A DNA stretch of 64,000 nucleotides from Pararhizobium sp. YC-54 (GCF_025847205.1 NZ_JAOYTH010000010.1:62001-126000), one strand, 5' to 3'. Positions 16,056-24,904 are shown, numbered from the stretch's first letter. A program made the numbers and translations. Notes: generated by a model not told the origin, from the sequence alone.

Positions 16056-17621
16056 GTGGTGCCCAGAATGGAGATAGAGCCGCTCCGTATCAAGAAGGCC
16101 CCGCCTCTGAGCGCACAAGCCCAGGGCGTACTTTTTCGGTTTACCGACCGCTTGTATCGCGCACGTTCATTGAGCGAGGTGTATGACGCGGCCCTCGATG
16201 CGATCGCCGATGGCCTTGGCTGTTCGCGCGCTTCTATCCTCCGCTTTGATGTTGAAGGTGTCATGCGGTTCGTCGCTTGGCGCGGCTTGTCTGAAAAATA
16301 CCGGCTGGCTGTCGATGGTCACTCCCCCTGGCGGCCCGGCGATCACGACGCAAATCCAGTTTGCATCGAAGACATCGAGCTGACTGACGAATCCGAACGG
16401 TTAAAATCGACAATCCGCAAAGAGGGTATCCGAGGGCTTGCGTTCATTCCCCTGACAATTGATGGCCTGGTCATCGGCAAGTTCATGGCCTATTACCGAA
16501 CGCCCCACAGCTTCACAGATCAGGAGATAGCGCTGGCGCTAACCGTTGCGCGGCAATTAGGCTTCAGCATTGCGCGCCGCTTGGCCGACGATGACGCTCG
16601 GCGGCTGATCTCTATCGTTGAATCGTCAGAAGACGCCATCCTAGCCAAGGATTTGCATGGCGTTATCACGAACTGGAATGAAGGCGCCGAACGCTTGTTT
16701 GGATACCAGCAACACGAGGCGATCGGAAAACCAGGCGCGATGCTGATCCCACCGGACAGGCGCGACGAGGAACCGCTCATCATCGGACGGATCCGCAGTG
16801 GCGAACGCATCAATCACTACGAGACCGTTCGCCAACGCAAAGATGGGAGCCTGGTCGATATTTCCCTTACCGTCTCACCCATCAAGGATGCAGCAGGCAA
16901 CATTATCGGTGTGTCGAAGATTGCTCGCGACATTACCGAACGGCGCCGGGCCCAGGAAGAACAGCTCCTCCTGTTGAGGGAAATGGACCATCGGATCAAG
17001 AATTTGTTTGCCGTCGCGAGTAGTATTGTCGCCCTGAGTGCTCAAAATGCCCCGTCGGTGGCAGCGCTTGCCTCCTCGGTCCGCGACCGCCTGAACGCAC
17101 TCGCTCGTGCCCATGCATTGACTCGAGCTCGATCTTCCACTGACGACTATCTGGACGTCCCGACCACGACGCTCCATTCGATTATCCAGACGATCCTCGC
17201 GCCTTATTGTGGTAGCGGCGATGAGACGAAACGCCAGTTTACAATCGATGGTCCCGATGTCCCGGTGAGCGGGAAAGTCACCACGCCTGTTTCGCTGCTG
17301 CTATATGAGATTGCGACCAATGCCGCCAAACACGGGGGCCTTTCCACGCCAACCGGGCGTATTGACATAGAATGTGCCAAAGAAGACAACCGCTGCCTGC
17401 TCGTTTGGCGCGAAAGCGGGGCGTCTGCAATGGCGAGCGACATGATGGAGGGATTCGGAAACAAACTCATCGCGGGCACGACCCAACAGCTCAGGGCCGA
17501 TCTTTCAAAGGAATGGACATCTGGGGGACTAATAGTGCGTTTGTGTATTCCATTGGATAGTCTGGCACCACCGGACAGCAGAGAAGGCGGTGGCAATCCG
17601 AGCCCAGGCCGGTCAGGATAG
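16056..17621 (+). CDS. HWE-family sensor histidine kinase with GAF and PAS domains
   Basis: A soluble kinase of about 521 residues. A GAF domain covers about residues 25-175 (LYRARSLSEVYDAALDAI, then FIPLTIDGLVIGKFMAYY). A PAS domain covers about 185-305 (VESSEDAILAKDLHGVITNWN, then DGSLVDISLTVSPI). The phosphoacceptor block is REMDHRIKNLFAVASSIVAL, the hallmark of the HWE/HisKA_2 group, and the ATPase N box is LLYEIATNAAKHGGL. Such kinases often feed the PhyR-NepR-EcfG general stress response of Alphaproteobacteria, and EcfG-type promoters occur a few kilobases downstream. The start is GTG at 16056 or ATG at 16068. No response regulator gene is adjacent. Confidence 0.88.
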   Translation: MVPRMEIEPLRIKKAPPLSAQAQGVLFRFTDRLYRARSLSEVYDAALDAIADGLGCSRASILRFDVEGVMRFVAWRGLSEKYRLAVDGHSPWRPGDHDANPVCIEDIELTDESERLKSTIRKEGIRGLAFIPLTIDGLVIGKFMAYYRTPHSFTDQEIALALTVARQLGFSIARRLADDDARRLISIVESSEDAILAKDLHGVITNWNEGAERLFGYQQHEAIGKPGAMLIPPDRRDEEPLIIGRIRSGERINHYETVRQRKDGSLVDISLTVSPIKDAAGNIIGVSKIARDITERRRAQEEQLLLLREMDHRIKNLFAVASSIVALSAQNAPSVAALASSVRDRLNALARAHALTRARSSTDDYLDVPTTTLHSIIQTILAPYCGSGDETKRQFTIDGPDVPVSGKVTTPVSLLLYEIATNAAKHGGLSTPTGRIDIECAKEDNRCLLVWRESGASAMASDMMEGFGNKLIAGTTQQLRADLSKEWTSGGLIVRLCIPLDSLAPPDSREGGGNPSPGRSG

Positions 17622-17771
17622 GGTTAAGAGGTCATGCGCCCTTTCCTCGGCGAGACGTTTCTTGGCTTACTCCACTCTCGCGGACGCGCGCTACAAGGTG
17701 CATGAGCGGCTGGCCCGCTGGCTACTGATGTGTCACGACCGCCTGGCCGAGCGGCTCGCGTCGGTGTCAAT

Positions 17772-17975
17772 TCAGACAATTACCCGGTCCCAGCCGCCAT
17801 AATGCTCGTCGCTGCGCTTCCCACGCGGCAAGCTGAACGCAACCAGCGCCAGCCCGATCGCCACGTCGGCCAGGATGCTCGCAACATTGCCGCCCGCAAG
17901 CAGGAATGGCGATATCGCCACCCATGCGCCGACCATCACGTTGAGGAAGCGAACCGGGCGGACGACCTCCGCCAT
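17772..17975 (-). CDS. SPW-repeat membrane protein
   Basis: The recognisable part is PVRFLNVMVGAWVAISPFLLAGG followed by a second helix (ADVAIGLALVAFSLPRGKR) and a WDRVIV tail. It matches one unit of the SPW repeat, a two-helix inner-membrane module named after its Ser-Pro-Trp motif (Ser-Pro-Phe here). From the ATG at 17975 it has 67 residues but no obvious ribosome binding site. A better start signal, GGAG plus ATG at 18022, opens a different frame whose first residues (MTASQTTTDHSKIQ) look like a normal SPW N terminus. A frameshift is therefore possible. Confidence 0.6.
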   Translation of the reverse strand: MAEVVRPVRFLNVMVGAWVAISPFLLAGGNVASILADVAIGLALVAFSLPRGKRSDEHYGGWDRVIV

Positions 17976-18172
17976 TGCCGCTGGATCTTGCTGTGATCGG
18001 TTGTGGTTTGTGACGCTGTCATCGTAATCTCCATTGCGCCGTCCGCCCAACGCACTTTTTGCCGTGGCGTTGTGTGGCGGAAGGTGCCTCATGTGTTCTT
18101 TTGAGCTGCGATTTCCGTTGGCATCTCTACCTCCGATTCCCACGCGGAACCGAGAGCTGGCAGGATGCCGGT

Positions 18173-18637
18173 TCACGGAACCTCGAACGTTCCGCTCAAG
18201 TCCGCCTGAGCGAGCGTATGCTTCCTGGCCTCGCGCCACATCGCCTCAACGCCGGCCGACGAGGGCACGGAGAGGTTTGGAACGTCGAGCGCTGCGAGCC
18301 GGAAGTGGTAGCGATGCACGCCGTGACCCTTTGGCGGCTGAGGCCCGTCGTAGCGTGCATTGCCGAAATCGTTTTCCGAAAACCGAGGACCGCCGCCAGG
18401 TGCGGTATCCGCGCTCTCCGGTAACTCGTTTACTTCGGCCGGAATGTTGAAAATGCCGCAGTGCCTGAACGTGCCGCTGGGCGCGTCGGGGTCTTCGACG
18501 ATCAGTGCATAACTCTGCACGCCAGCCGTGGCGCCATTCCAGACCAGGGGCGGAAAAAGGTTCTCGCCTAGTCTCGAATATTTCTCCGGTATCTTGCTGC
18601 CCTCAGCAAAGGCGGAACTTACAAGCGTCAGTGACAT
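18173..18637 (-). CDS. YbhB/YbcL family Raf-kinase-inhibitor-like protein
   Basis: 154 residues from the ATG at 18637, preceded by a strong AGGAGG box. The PEBP fold is clear from SSAFAEGSKIPEKYS, then PPLVWNGA and the ligand-pocket segments VEDPDAPSGTFRHCGIFNIP and YDGPQPPKGHGVHRYHFRL. Bacterial YbhB/YbcL proteins bind small anionic ligands; their physiological role is unclear. In rhizobia such genes are often stress-induced, and the neighbouring genes have EcfG-type promoters, although I found no good one here (GGAAAC and CGTT are only 11 bases apart). Confidence 0.9.
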   Translation of the reverse strand: MSLTLVSSAFAEGSKIPEKYSRLGENLFPPLVWNGATAGVQSYALIVEDPDAPSGTFRHCGIFNIPAEVNELPESADTAPGGGPRFSENDFGNARYDGPQPPKGHGVHRYHFRLAALDVPNLSVPSSAGVEAMWREARKHTLAQADLSGTFEVP

Positions 18638-18904
18638 CTCAACCTCCTGTTTGAGCACATCTACGTGCCTCTCGTGGCGGATGGCTTTGAACCCATACTC
18701 GCGTGTGACATCCGTCCCTTGTAACAAAACGAGGGCCGGCTTGTTTCCACGCTGGGCGTTACGCGACTTAAAGATCGGGTTTTCGTTGTCTAAGCGGCAA
18801 CTCCACCGCTGCGCGTCAGGCGACCGGAAGGCCGCGCCATACGCGAAAACCAATATGCCGTCTTTTCAGACGCGATGCGGTGACTGGATCATCATTCCAT
18901 CCGG

Positions 18905-19132
18905 CTATCGCTTTTTATGTTGGCTCTCCTGATTGCGCCCGCGAACAATACTGCGATCCTCGTTCTGGACGGCCGCACCTTGCTTGAGATTTCGTCCGCC
19001 GACTGCGGCGGTGCGCGCTGTCGGCGCCTTTTTGAGGTCCGCGGCGGCGTCGAAGTCGGCGCCCGCGTTGGCGGTTTTTTCACGTTTTTCGATGATTTTA
19101 ATCTGTTGTTCATGGGTTTTCTTGCTTTGCAT
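18905..19132 (-). CDS. Small charged hypothetical protein conserved in rhizobia
   Basis: 75 residues from the ATG at 19132, with GGAAGG upstream. The sequence opens MQSKKTHEQQIKIIEKREKT and is rich in Lys, Glu, Gln and Ala, with no membrane segment. The end IVRGRNQESQHKKR resembles a family of short rhizobial hypothetical proteins that I recall but cannot name. The composition suggests a soluble helical protein. It lies in a cluster of small stress-type genes, all transcribed leftwards. Confidence 0.6.
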   Translation of the reverse strand: MQSKKTHEQQIKIIEKREKTANAGADFDAAADLKKAPTARTAAVGGRNLKQGAAVQNEDRSIVRGRNQESQHKKR

Positions 19133-19300
19133 AATGCAGCCGCCTTCCTTTCTTTTTCCAGATGCCCAAGATCTCGATCCCGGCCAACCCTTGCGGCACA
19201 CGTCCCAAGCACGATGAGGAGGCTGTTGACGTGCAGTTTTGGTTGGCGTCTCGCCAAGAGAAGCCGCAGCGCGCCGGGACTCCCGGATGTCCATCGCAAG

Positions 19301-19639
19301 TTACTTCACATAGACGATCTTGCCGCCATTGGCCGCCGTCTGAACGCCAACCACATTCGTGAGCTGCACATTCTTCTTTTGAAGAATAGCCATGAGAGCG
19401 GCGTCCTGCTGCAGGTCAGCCTGCGCCTTGCTCATAGCTTCCGGAGATGCATTTTTGAATTCTGCCGGGATCTTCTCCGAGGTGTCCTCTTCGCTTCCCT
19501 GCTGCCCGACATTCACTATGGTGACCATATCATCAGTCATCATTGGCGTGGTCGAACTCGTTGTTTGCGCATAGGCGAAGCCGCCAAACGTCGTTGCCGA
19601 GAGCACAGTTGCAAGAACGAGTGTGATGATCGGTTTCAT
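19301..19639 (-). CDS. Small secreted hypothetical protein
   Basis: 112 residues from the ATG at 19639, preceded by AGGAGGAGA. The N terminus is a Sec signal peptide (MKPIITLVLATVLSATTFGG, cleavage near AYAQ). The mature part is short and acidic, with a helical region (FKNASPEAMSKAQADLQQDAALMAILQKKNV) and the end VVGVQTAANGGKIVYVK. I do not recognise the family. An EcfG-type promoter lies about 90-110 bases upstream, so a role in general stress is likely. Confidence 0.7.
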   Translation of the reverse strand: MKPIITLVLATVLSATTFGGFAYAQTTSSTTPMMTDDMVTIVNVGQQGSEEDTSEKIPAEFKNASPEAMSKAQADLQQDAALMAILQKKNVQLTNVVGVQTAANGGKIVYVK

Positions 19640-19725
19640 TGTCTCCTCCTGTTGATCGAGAACTGTCGGCATCAACCGCTCACCGGGTGATCCTCCCGCA
19701 GTTCTACCAAGTACGGCAAGGAGAG

Positions 19726-19750
19726 AACCAAAGGTCGCCCGAATTGTTCC
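19726..19750 (-). promoter_or_regulatory. EcfG-type promoter for the small secreted protein
   Basis: Reading leftwards, GGAAC at 19746-19750 and GGTT at 19726-19729 are separated by 16 bases. The consensus of the alphaproteobacterial general stress sigma factor is GGAAC-N16/17-CGTT, so only one position differs. The downstream start codon is at 19639. Confidence 0.5.
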
Positions 19751-19908
19751 GGGAGGGAGGTAAATTTCGGGGGAGAAGTGTATAGACGCCTGATCATTGC
19801 GGCGCCGAACCAACCTTCCATTCCCGCCTGTGCCGGTAAAGCAATGGATTTTCAATCCGTTTCAAGTGTCGTGCGTTCCGGGGACGATATCGACACAACC
19901 AACCGCCT

Positions 19909-21840
19909 TCACGTCATCTGATGCCATGCTGCGATGGGTATTTTTTTCGCCACGCCTTGCTCGATGGTGAGAACGCTGTTGAAGAAATCGACGCCACTGG
20001 CGGATTGTATCGACGAAACGTCATGCATGACGGCGATCACTGTCGCCTCTGGGCAATGATCCTTGATCGCCTGGCAAAAGGCGTGCACCGCCTGGGTATC
20101 GAGTGCGCTCGTTGCCTCGTCGAGGAACAGGAGACCCGGCCGCAGCAGGAGAATTCTTGCAAGGACGAGCTTCTGCTTCTCGCCTCCGGACAGAAGCTGA
20201 TCCCAGGTCTGGCCGTCGCGGCCATCCTTTGCGAGTTCTTCGACGAACTCGCCGAGCCCCGCTTTATACAATGCCGCTTCCACACACCGGTCCGGGTGCT
20301 CGTCGACCGAGTCCGGAAGGCAGACAAGGTCCTTCAGGGACACCGCCTGGAGCTTGACGTCCTGAGCGGCATAGAGGCTTCTCACATGCCGTGGCGTCAC
20401 GATTGCGCCGCGCCCGTGTGCCCAAAACCCGTTTATCGCCTTGAGAAGCGAGGTTTTGCCGCTGCCTGACTCGCCGAAGGCCAAAGTCCATTCGCCGGGC
20501 AGGAAGTCTAGCTTGTCGGCGGCCAGGAATGGACGATCGACGCCGGAATGCAGGAGTTCGACCTCCTGAACGGTGAGGCCGAGCACAGCGTCCTGCTTGG
20601 CATACTGGAATTCGCAGGGGCCGGTCCTGGCGTAAAACGTCTGAGGCCGCTGGACGGTTTCGATCGCTTCTGCGAGATCGGTTACTCGGCGGGCATTCGC
20701 CCGAAGCGTCGCAATGTCAGGCATGACGTGAATGAACCAAGAGCATTCGCTAATGAGTGCATTCGCTAGTTCAGCACCGGTGACGTAGTGCTGCAGGCTG
20801 ACCTTGTTATCCACGTAGGGGAGCAGGCCGGGCGCGTAAGCGACAATCCGCGAGCCGATGAAGTTGTGGACCAGCTCCAGTCCCATGTAACCTGCGGCAA
20901 CCCGGTTCAGGCTGGCCCAGATTTGGTCAATATCAAAATAACGGCGCTGGTTGACGGCTTTCTGGGCTCTTTCGCCATGAATGACAGCAACATGGAAACT
21001 GCGGTGCAGCAGTAAGTTCAACTCGGTGCGATAGCTGCCTTCCGCCCATAGCAAACGCTCGGACAGACGCTGCAGGACCCGGCCCAACTTCACTGCGATA
21101 AAGGTGTTGAGCGGCACGTATATCGCGATCGCCGCGAAAGTCAGGCACGCGGTCCCATAACTGCCAAGGAAGGCAAGACCCCTGACTTCGCTCGACGTCT
21201 CAATGAGCTTGCTACCCACGAGGCCCAAAGACAGTACGACGCCGGCTATGCCCATGGCGAGACCAATAGCTCCCCCGGTCAGGCCCTTGATCGATTCCTG
21301 AACCCGTTGGTCGATGTTATCCGGCGTTGGAATATCAGATCCGGCCGCGCCGAATCCGTTTTGCTGCAGGTGGAAATGCGTATGACTGGAATCGAGGAGC
21401 GCTTGGTTAAAACGTTGGTCAAGCCACTCACGCCACTTGCGGTGAAGCGTGGATGAAAAGAAATGGCGCACGGCTGTGAAACCCGCGTCCCTTGTGATCG
21501 CAATCGCGGCAAGTGTGGCCGCAGTTGTCAGCAGCGCCGATGGCGTTGTAGGCGTTGTTGGGTGGTGGAAATGGGCGATACGATTGACCAGTTCCCCGGA
21601 GGTTACAGCGAACCAGACGCTGGCTTCAGCGGACAATGCCGTGAGGAGCAGAATGGCAAGCGTTAGTCCCCAGGCCTCGCGCCAGCTTTCTGAAAGCCAA
21701 TAGGCCCGCATCAGGCCCCAGAAGCTGCGCATCGAGGAGACAGGGCTTGTGTGGGACTGCCGTTCACGGCCGAGCGCCCGTTTGATCAATGCACCTCTTA
21801 GCTGAGCATAGGTCCGCATCACTATTTTATCCAAATGCAT
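19909..21840 (-). CDS. ABC transporter with fused membrane and ATPase domains, SbmA/YddA-like
   Basis: About 643 residues if the ATG at 21840 is used; GTG at 21885 and ATG at 21819 are alternatives, none with a strong ribosome binding site. The membrane domain is of the ABC_membrane_2 type, with helices around residues 60-80 and 110-130 and the family motif TPDNIDQRVQESIKGL. The ATPase domain has Walker A FGESGSGKTSLLKAI, signature LLSGGEKQKLV and Walker B LLFLDEATSALDT. It is a half-transporter that should act as a homodimer in the inner membrane. SbmA relatives carry peptides; the substrate here is unknown. Confidence 0.85.
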   Translation of the reverse strand: MHLDKIVMRTYAQLRGALIKRALGRERQSHTSPVSSMRSFWGLMRAYWLSESWREAWGLTLAILLLTALSAEASVWFAVTSGELVNRIAHFHHPTTPTTPSALLTTAATLAAIAITRDAGFTAVRHFFSSTLHRKWREWLDQRFNQALLDSSHTHFHLQQNGFGAAGSDIPTPDNIDQRVQESIKGLTGGAIGLAMGIAGVVLSLGLVGSKLIETSSEVRGLAFLGSYGTACLTFAAIAIYVPLNTFIAVKLGRVLQRLSERLLWAEGSYRTELNLLLHRSFHVAVIHGERAQKAVNQRRYFDIDQIWASLNRVAAGYMGLELVHNFIGSRIVAYAPGLLPYVDNKVSLQHYVTGAELANALISECSWFIHVMPDIATLRANARRVTDLAEAIETVQRPQTFYARTGPCEFQYAKQDAVLGLTVQEVELLHSGVDRPFLAADKLDFLPGEWTLAFGESGSGKTSLLKAINGFWAHGRGAIVTPRHVRSLYAAQDVKLQAVSLKDLVCLPDSVDEHPDRCVEAALYKAGLGEFVEELAKDGRDGQTWDQLLSGGEKQKLVLARILLLRPGLLFLDEATSALDTQAVHAFCQAIKDHCPEATVIAVMHDVSSIQSASGVDFFNSVLTIEQGVAKKIPIAAWHQMT

Positions 21841-22063
21841 GTAAGCAGAATTGGGGCAAGGATCGGGGTTGTCAAATGAAAGCACGTCGCGTGTTTTTGC
21901 GGGATCATGGTCGGTCGGCTGCCCAAATTACCTCGGTGGACAAGCCTGAATCGTGAGATGGTGGAGTTGGCCATGTTTTTCGGAAAAGGGTACGGGATCA
22001 CTGCCGCCCTCCCTCAAGCGAGCGTACCCAGAAGCCTCCGTACAGGTGGACGCAGACGGCCGC

Positions 22064-22300
22064 TCAAGGGGCGCGATCGGTGAGAGCGTCGGCTCCCTCC
22101 TGCCCGGCGCAATGCGCACAACAGTAAATGATGTGGCCCTGCTCGACTCCATGTCCGATGATCCGGACGCCGCAATGCGGGCATGTCGGAGCGAGTTTCT
22201 GGATCGCGCATTCGAAACTATCGAACGTGTAGGTTTCATCCCCCAGGTTCACCTGGAAAGTCTTATCATAGTGGTTACCGCATTGATCGCATTTGCCCAT
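22064..22300 (-). CDS. Small cysteine-rich metal-binding protein, metallothionein-like
   Basis: 78 residues from the ATG at 22300, preceded by AGGAGG. It has CDQCG at the N terminus, CPHCG in the middle and CCAHC near the end, with several histidines: eight cysteines in all. The layout GKCDQCGNHYDKTFQV...TFDSFECAIQKLAPTCPHCG matches a family of small zinc-ribbon or metallothionein-like proteins. It is expected to bind zinc or another soft metal in the cytoplasm. A perfect EcfG promoter lies just upstream, overlapping the end region of the NmrA-like gene. Confidence 0.75.
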   Translation of the reverse strand: MGKCDQCGNHYDKTFQVNLGDETYTFDSFECAIQKLAPTCPHCGVRIIGHGVEQGHIIYCCAHCAGQEGADALTDRAP

Positions 22301-22327
22301 GGTCGTATCCTCCTGTTCAGTCCGACC

Positions 22328-22353
22328 AACGTCGCGAGCCGCGAATAGGTTCC
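22328..22353 (-). promoter_or_regulatory. EcfG-type promoter for the metallothionein-like gene
   Basis: On the minus strand GGAAC (22349-22353) and CGTT (22328-22331) are exactly 17 bases apart, a full match to the general stress sigma consensus. The predicted transcript start is about 20 bases before the ATG at 22300, and the ribosome binding site lies within that short leader. Confidence 0.65.
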
Positions 22354-22368
22354 CGAGTAGATTCCGGC

Positions 22369-23313
22369 TCAAGCTTGGTGCGCGATCATGTGAACGATTT
22401 CCTCGATGCCACGGGGTTGAATGCCCAGTTCTGCCAGGCCCGGAAGGCCGCTTGCCGCGACATTGTCACGACGCATGAGATCGACTTGGTTGCGCGTGAG
22501 CGACACTGCGGGAAGAAACTCCGCAGCAGTCGCCAATATACTCCATAGCATGAATGGCACCGGCACCAGCCTGGTTCGCGCCTTGAGTTGATTGGCCACT
22601 TCCCGGACGAGTTCCCGATAGGAGTAAACGCGCGGACCGGCGCACTCGAAGGTCGATGCATCCGTGGAATTCTGCCCCGAGGCCAAGCGGCTCACGGCTT
22701 CCGCCACGTCCTCGACATAGACCGGTTGCAGCCGAGTGTTCCCTTCGCCGAACAGCGGATAGATCGGGAGCAGGCGTACCAGCCTCGCGATCGCGGTGAT
22801 GAACGCGTCGTCGGGGGCCACCATGACAGCGGGACGGACGATCACCGCGCCCGGAAACGCCGCCTTCACCACATCCTCACCGCGGCCCCGAGCCCGGATG
22901 TAATTCGAACGGGACCGCGGATCCGATCCAATACCCGAAATCTGGACGAACCTCTCGACGCCGGCATCCCGCGACACGGTCGCCAGAGCGGCCGCGGCTT
23001 CGACATGGACACGCTCAAAGGTCTCCTCACCGCGCTCGACATAAAGGCTGACGGCATTCACAACAGCGCGAGATCCAGCCACGGCAGCGGCGATCGAGGA
23101 CGGATCCAGTATGTCCGCTTCGATCTGCTGAGATGACCTCTGATCGGCCCTGCTGTGCAGCTTGTTCTTGCGCGGATGACGCGAGACGGCACGCACATCG
23201 ATACCCTTGTCCAGAAGCCTGCTCACGATCCGCCGCCCAATGAAGCCGGTTCCGCCGAACACCGTCACAATATTCTCGTCGGCTAAATCATATCGGTCAT
23301 GCTGGTTCGTCAT
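22369..23313 (-). CDS. NAD(P)-binding NmrA/NDUFA9-like atypical SDR protein
   Basis: 314 residues. The N-terminal Rossmann motif is VFGGTGFIGRRIVSRLL, followed by VRAVSRHP, the arrangement that favours NADPH. The middle region contains RFVQISGIGSDPRSRSNYIRARGRGE and VIVRPAVMVAPDDAFITAIARL, typical of the complex I NDUFA9-like group of atypical short-chain dehydrogenases, and no YXXXK catalytic pair is conserved in the usual place. These proteins bind nucleotide and often act as sensors or quinone-related helpers. An EcfG promoter about 175 bases upstream indicates stress control. Confidence 0.82.
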   Translation of the reverse strand: MTNQHDRYDLADENIVTVFGGTGFIGRRIVSRLLDKGIDVRAVSRHPRKNKLHSRADQRSSQQIEADILDPSSIAAAVAGSRAVVNAVSLYVERGEETFERVHVEAAAALATVSRDAGVERFVQISGIGSDPRSRSNYIRARGRGEDVVKAAFPGAVIVRPAVMVAPDDAFITAIARLVRLLPIYPLFGEGNTRLQPVYVEDVAEAVSRLASGQNSTDASTFECAGPRVYSYRELVREVANQLKARTRLVPVPFMLWSILATAAEFLPAVSLTRNQVDLMRRDNVAASGLPGLAELGIQPRGIEEIVHMIAHQA

Positions 23314-23818
23314 CGCGTTCTCTGAGGTTCTCTGACCGCAGCACGTCGCCAGTCGCGTTCTCCCGTTAGTTATCGGAATATCCGCATCAGGCGCTTACTC
23401 GGCGGAATGAGTATTTCTGGTTGCCGGAACCTTCGCTGGCTACCGGACCTTACGGCGGCGTCCGATTCCACGGCCGGTTTGACGAAACGTTTCAAAATGG
23501 CGTCCGTTCCGCGAAACGTCCCCAATAAAACGAATTAATGGAGATCGGCTCCGGATGCGGAGCACACAGCACCTCGAGTGAATGGCGGTCGATGCGATCT
23601 GAATTAGCGCACCTTCAACTCGCGCATATCGAACAGGAAAGCCTCAATGACGACCTCAAACGGTATCGCGGTGATTTCCGTGCCTCCGACCGTAGGCCGC
23701 CACTGGTCACCGTCAATCAGCGCCCTATCTACAAGCCATTATTCTGCTGGCCACTACTCCGACTGGCGGAGCACGATCTTAGCAAAAAGGACCGGCAGCA
23801 AATCAGGAGGAATGAAAA
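23314..23818. other. Intergenic region between divergent stress-type genes
   Basis: This gap holds the EcfG promoter for the leftward NmrA-like gene. A rightward open frame at 23538-23837 could encode about 99 residues, but it lacks a ribosome binding site and a recognisable domain, and it runs into the CHRD gene. No second consensus promoter was found for the CHRD gene. Confidence 0.45.
23486..23510 (-). promoter_or_regulatory. EcfG-type promoter for the NmrA-like gene
   Basis: GGAAC at 23506-23510 and CGTT at 23486-23489 on the minus strand are 16 bases apart, a perfect consensus match. It points towards the gene whose start is at 23313, leaving a leader of about 165-170 bases. Confidence 0.55.
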
Positions 23819-24256
23819 ATGCAATCGAGCGCTTTGAAGGCTGGCATAGGTGCCATCGCCCTTGCAAGTTTTCTCGCAATGGCAACAGCCGTGTCCGCGG
23901 AGGAGATGAAGTTCAAGGCCGATCTCAAGGGAAGCGAGGAGGTGCCGCCGGTCCAGACCAGCGCAACGGGTACCGCCGACATCACCTACGATTCCAGCAG
24001 TAAAAACCTCTCCTGGACAATCGAACATTCCGGATTGAGCGGCGACGTCACGGCGGCTCATTTCCACGGCCCGGCCGCGGTCGGGGCGAACGCGCCGCCT
24101 GTTGTTCCGATCGATGTCTCGGCGTTGGCGAAAGGTTCAGCCACTCTTGACGACGCCCAAGCTGCAGACCTTGGCGAAGGACGCTGGTATCTGAACCTAC
24201 ATACCGCCGCCAACCCGGACGGGGAGATTCGCGGTCAGGTTATGAAGGCCCAGTAG
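23819..24256 (+). CDS. Secreted CHRD-domain protein
   Basis: 145 residues with an AGGAGG box eight bases before the ATG. The signal peptide covers about residues 1-27 (ALASFLAMATAVSAEEM). The CHRD domain follows: LKGSEEVPPVQTSATGTADITY, then LSWTIEHSGLSGDVTAAHFHGPA and GRWYLNLHTAANPDGEIRGQVM. The HFHGPA and NLHTAANPDGEIRGQ motifs are diagnostic. The domain occurs in chordin and in many bacterial exported proteins; its function in bacteria is not known. A strong terminator follows at 24320. Confidence 0.92.
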   Translation: MQSSALKAGIGAIALASFLAMATAVSAEEMKFKADLKGSEEVPPVQTSATGTADITYDSSSKNLSWTIEHSGLSGDVTAAHFHGPAAVGANAPPVVPIDVSALAKGSATLDDAQAADLGEGRWYLNLHTAANPDGEIRGQVMKAQ

Positions 24257-24319
24257 CAGGCGTGGCAGGTCACCATTGCAAAATGGCGGCGGGTCAAATC
24301 ACGCATCGATCATAAGGGG

Positions 24320-24343
24320 CCGGATCCGCCGTGGCGGATCCGG
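24320..24343 (+). terminator. Rho-independent terminator after the CHRD gene
   Basis: Perfect 11-base arms CCGGATCCGCC and GGCGGATCCGG with a two-base gap are followed by ATTTT. The hairpin lies 64 bases after the CHRD stop codon. Confidence 0.7.
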
Positions 24344-24536
24344 ATTTTCGTCCGGATTGGGCAGAGGCTCTTCGTCCGGCAAGCGATCCGGGTCCGGCTC
24401 CTTCACCGGAAGGGTTCACTCCAATCCCGGGTCAGCTCTCAGCGCAAATCAACAAGGATGGCTTGTGCAAAGTTTGGGTTGACCGCTTTCGATGGCGAGG
24501 CGACACTCTACCTGCAGCAAGGCAGGAGAGAAAACG

Positions 24537-24842
24537 ATGGACGAGCCAGACAGGTGGCGCCACATGGCAAGCGCGCCGAAAGACGGCAGTCGGATCCTCG
24601 TCACGGTCCGCCCGTCCGAACAGGGGCCGGCGGAAGTCGACCTCGCCTACTGGTCGAATGGCGATCAGTTCGGCGCAGAAGGCTGGCGCGCCTCTGATTC
24701 TTCCCCCGGCTGCGTCATTGAATATGCCGAGCCGGAGCTGAAGTGCTGGATGCCGATGCCTTCCGCCAATCGCAGCCGTGCATCCATGCCCTCACCCTGG
24801 GAAAGTGACGACGCCCCGCAGTTCGACGGATCGGGAATCTAA
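24537..24842 (+). CDS. Hypothetical protein with a DUF551-like beginning
   Basis: 101 residues from the ATG at 24537, with GGCAGGAGAG upstream. The opening WRHMASAPKDGSRILVTVR and the later EGWRASDSS and LKCWMPMP resemble the short phage-type DUF551 pattern, in which W...APKDG is followed by W-containing strands and a P-P-W-like end. The C-terminal 25 residues look disordered. I cannot assign a function. Confidence 0.6.
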   Translation: MDEPDRWRHMASAPKDGSRILVTVRPSEQGPAEVDLAYWSNGDQFGAEGWRASDSSPGCVIEYAEPELKCWMPMPSANRSRASMPSPWESDDAPQFDGSGI

Positions 24843-24904
24843 CGGACCGTTCCGACGTGGTGGAAAGGCCCGATAGCCGTCCGGGAGGCATAATCCAAGG
24901 TCGA

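Noticed and set aside
15803..16264. A 153-codon minus-strand frame before and inside the sensor kinase gene
   Set aside because: About half lies antisense to the GAF domain and the rest has no recognisable similarity.
18690..18760. A possible EcfG promoter (GGAAAC and CGTT) before the YbhB-like gene
   Set aside because: The two elements are only 11 bases apart instead of 16 or 17, so the site should not work.
23538..23837. A 99-codon frame ahead of the CHRD gene
   Set aside because: No ribosome binding site or domain, and it runs 19 bases into a gene with a strong start signal.
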